DNA of 42,211 bases from NCBI GenBank assembly GCA_955652915.1, contig CATPCJ010000214.1:1-42211 (forward strand). Direction: 5' to 3'. The notes beneath the pieces are model-generated. The model was not told the origin of the DNA. It worked only from the letters and a program-made list of their open reading frames with translations, and ran no database searches. The DNA comes from an uncultured Bryobacteraceae bacterium (GTDB lineage Bacteria > Acidobacteriota > Terriglobia > Bryobacterales > Bryobacteraceae). Position numbers and translations under genes: made by a program. Shown here in pieces: positions 40,908 to 42,211 of this stretch; within the stretch, counting starts at the first letter, position 1; every line of letters starts with the position of its first letter.

Positions 40908-41729
40908 ATGCGCCAACGAACGTTCAACTCCGTTTCGGTAAAGCTCCTCGAATATGCTGAGGCTGCGGCGAAGCACTTTGAAGATCATGGCTACAAGGTG
41001 TTCACGGAGAAATGGGATCTCGGGTTCCCTTACACACCAACCTTCCTTGCGAAACGTCAGAGTACGCGCTTGGTCGCTGAGGTCTCGGACAAGATACGGC
41101 TGGATCGTATCGAAGCGTGGGTCAAATATGCGAAATCATGCAATCACGATACAAGGGTGGTTGTGTGCCTCCCCGCAGCAAGCGAGATCCCGCCGAATAT
41201 CGAGGATACCCTTAGGTACCTCAGGGTTGGTGTTTACCGAGTTGAGGACGAACAGACTCTTGAGCACTCCGCGCCCGCCGACCTGGCTCTCCGACTCGAA
41301 CTGCCTCCGTTAGACGAAGTACCAAGAAAACTCAAAACGCTACTGGGCTCTACCTACGAGCAATTTGGTCGCGCCCAGTGGAGAGAGGGCTTTGAAGATG
41401 CCTGTCAAGTCTTTGAGACTCAAGCTCGTCGATATTTACGGAAAGGTTTGAGATCGCAGAGGATTACGATTGCCGGACCGAAAGGGACGATCTCCCTTAC
41501 CAACAAACAGATCGATAAGATGACAATGGGAATGCTAGCACGTCGGTTTTCAGAAATCCAACCTCAGAACCGACTTGACGCTCGGATTGGTCAGGTGCTG
41601 ACAGCCGTGAATGATGACAGGGTTGGAGTGGTCCATCACAAGTTCAAGAAGAAAACCGAGAAGAGATTACGAGCTAACGTGGGCCAGCACATCTGGGCCA
41701 TTGTAAGTGTTCTGAAAGAGATGGTTTAG
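40908..41729 (+). CDS. Unknown protein, degenerate PD-(D/E)XK-like N-terminus and R-x4-H C-terminus
   Basis: A 273-residue protein with no recognised family. Residues about 10-100 look like a restriction-endonuclease-like fold: helix YAEAAAKHFEDHGYKVF, then YTPTFLAKRQSTRLVAEVS, then strand DTRVVVCLP. At the expected catalytic places it has PT instead of PD and E-V-S instead of E-x-K, so activity is doubtful. The C-terminal 60 residues are helical and hold NDDRVGVVHHKF, matching R-x4-H of HEPN-type RNases. Both readings are inference from pattern. It is last in the island operon and is followed by a hairpin. Confidence 0.6.
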   Translation: MRQRTFNSVSVKLLEYAEAAAKHFEDHGYKVFTEKWDLGFPYTPTFLAKRQSTRLVAEVSDKIRLDRIEAWVKYAKSCNHDTRVVVCLPAASEIPPNIEDTLRYLRVGVYRVEDEQTLEHSAPADLALRLELPPLDEVPRKLKTLLGSTYEQFGRAQWREGFEDACQVFETQARRYLRKGLRSQRITIAGPKGTISLTNKQIDKMTMGMLARRFSEIQPQNRLDARIGQVLTAVNDDRVGVVHHKFKKKTEKRLRANVGQHIWAIVSVLKEMV

Positions 41730-41730
41730 C

Positions 41731-41757
41731 GTTGCTCCCGCGTTTTTCAAGAGCAAC
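41731..41757 (+). terminator. Candidate terminator hairpin after the island
   Basis: GTTGCTC and GAGCAAC form a 7-bp stem with a 13-nt loop, starting two bases after the last island gene. A TTTTT run lies in the loop rather than after the stem, so it is not a classical rho-independent terminator. Confidence 0.4.
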
Positions 41758-41780
41758 AGAGCGGCTGGTGGCTGGCGAGT

Positions 41781-41944
41781 GCCTCCACGAGCCATTTTGC
41801 TGGTAATCATATCACTCTGGTCTGGAGCAAGTTTGCCCCAAGCTGATCGGCTTGTACAACCAGCGCCGGCCTTCGTTTTGACGTTAGCAAGTTCGAGTCC
41901 GGGAACAAAACTAAAACGATGTCACCGCGGCGGCAGTTCATCAT
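41781..41944 (-). pseudogene. mazF: Broken MazF/PemK-family toxin
   Basis: From ATG 41944 the frame reads RGDIVLVLFPDSNLLTSKRR, then PALVVQADQLGANLLQTRVI, the N-terminal half of a MazF endoribonuclease with its conserved R-P in KRRPALVV. It then hits TGA at 41807. Homology continues in another frame as MITSKMARGG (41810-41781) and is lost after that, next to the island end. It is thus frameshifted and 3'-truncated. It overlaps the 3' end of the antitoxin by 23 bp, the usual gene order. It is too short for a whole toxin. Confidence 0.75.
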
Positions 41945-42161
41945 AACCGGACATTTCGGGGCGATCCCAATCTTCTGCAAAAGGGGCCAGCCGGCGACGC
42001 AGATCTGCGGCCTGAGACTCCTCTATTCCTCTTTCGCGAAGATCGACTGGGCTGGCCGGTTGAATCAATATCACGATCACGCGTGAACCTTCGGCCCCGG
42101 CTAGCGGCTCCATCAACTCGACCTTACCGTTGCGGTAGACGCCTTCAACCGACTTGACCAT
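41922..42161 (-). CDS. AF2212-like (DUF104) antitoxin
   Basis: A 79-residue protein starting MVKSVEGVYRNGKVELMEPL, the DUF104/AF2212-like antitoxin beta-hairpin, with EGSRVIVILIQ as the second strand. A longer charged C-terminal tail (AEDWDRPEMSGYDELPPR) would contact the toxin. ATG 42161 is chosen because the conserved sequence begins there; ATGs 42179 and 42167 are in frame upstream. Its 3' end overlaps the broken MazF-like frame, so it is probably an orphan. Upstream control sequences lie near the right edge of the window. Confidence 0.75.
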   Translation of the reverse strand: MVKSVEGVYRNGKVELMEPLAGAEGSRVIVILIQPASPVDLRERGIEESQAADLRRRLAPFAEDWDRPEMSGYDELPPR

Positions 42162-42211
42162 GCCCATATTATGCCGCAATGGGGCGTAAGCCGAGGGCTG
42201 GCACGGTAGGA

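Noticed and set aside
41880..41905. TTCGAGTCC stretch resembling a tRNA T-loop next to the island
   Set aside because: No acceptor, D or anticodon arms can be folded around it; on the other strand it encodes part of the MazF remnant.

Overview
The window looks like a chromosomal segment of a GC-rich Acidobacteriota bacterium, most likely of the Solibacter/Bryobacterales type. This is an inference from gene content (a full hopanoid cluster, a Thermus-type isocitrate dehydrogenase, a DUF6351 secreted protein, a glycine-zipper protein) and from the many short palindromic intergenic repeats. No rRNA, tRNA, CRISPR array or transposase gene was seen.

Layout. 1-2.2 kb: the 5' part of a membrane-anchored TPR protein (minus strand), an AbrB-type/RelE-type toxin-antitoxin pair, and a hicBA pair whose toxin is cut short. 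2.4-4.3 kb: aguB and aguA, which together turn agmatine into putrescine. 4.3-8.4 kb: a 100-bp element with 27-bp perfect inverted ends, a secreted glycine-zipper protein, a sodium/solute symporter overlapping an APC amino-acid permease, and a small AT-hook protein behind a promoter bracketed by inverted repeats. 8.4-21.0 kb: a co-directional minus-strand hopanoid cluster, in order of transcription ispH, shc, hpnH, hpnA, hpnG, two zinc MDR dehydrogenases, hpnC, hpnD, phhB, and a beta-lactamase/NamZ fusion. Most junctions overlap or abut; the rest are filled by palindromic repeats. 21.2-22.8 kb: a plus-strand operon (three-helix membrane protein, DCC thiol oxidoreductase, TetR) whose promoter sits between two TTGAAC-type palindromes. 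22.8-29.7 kb: a SnoaL-like pseudogene, a patatin with a large membrane insert, a GNAT, a Gfo/Idh/MocA oxidoreductase and a DUF6351 protein. 29.8-38.6 kb: purK/purE, icd, a lipoprotein, a sigma/anti-sigma fusion remnant, an NfeD-type membrane protease, a HIT protein, an ihfB-like gene, rpsA with a good promoter, and an FmdB zinc ribbon. 38.7-41.8 kb: a compact, visibly less GC-rich three-gene island (Dam-type methyltransferase, ParB-like protein, unknown protein) that ends against a broken mazF-like toxin, followed by its antitoxin.

How the parts work together. IspH supplies the isoprenoid precursor, HpnC and HpnD make squalene intermediates, Shc cyclises squalene to hopene, HpnH adds adenosine, and HpnG removes adenine. 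The two dehydrogenases beside hpnG are candidates for side-chain redox steps. hpnE is not in the window.

The best candidate for an undescribed system is the methyltransferase / ParB-like / unknown-protein island. It has its own promoter, a GATC-containing palindrome in its leader, and a third gene whose N-terminus resembles a degenerate PD-(D/E)XK fold and whose C-terminus carries an R-x4-H motif. A second pattern worth attention is a family of short palindromes with 8-9-bp arms and 3-4-nt loops next to gene ends, and a longer palindrome that has entered hpnG in frame.
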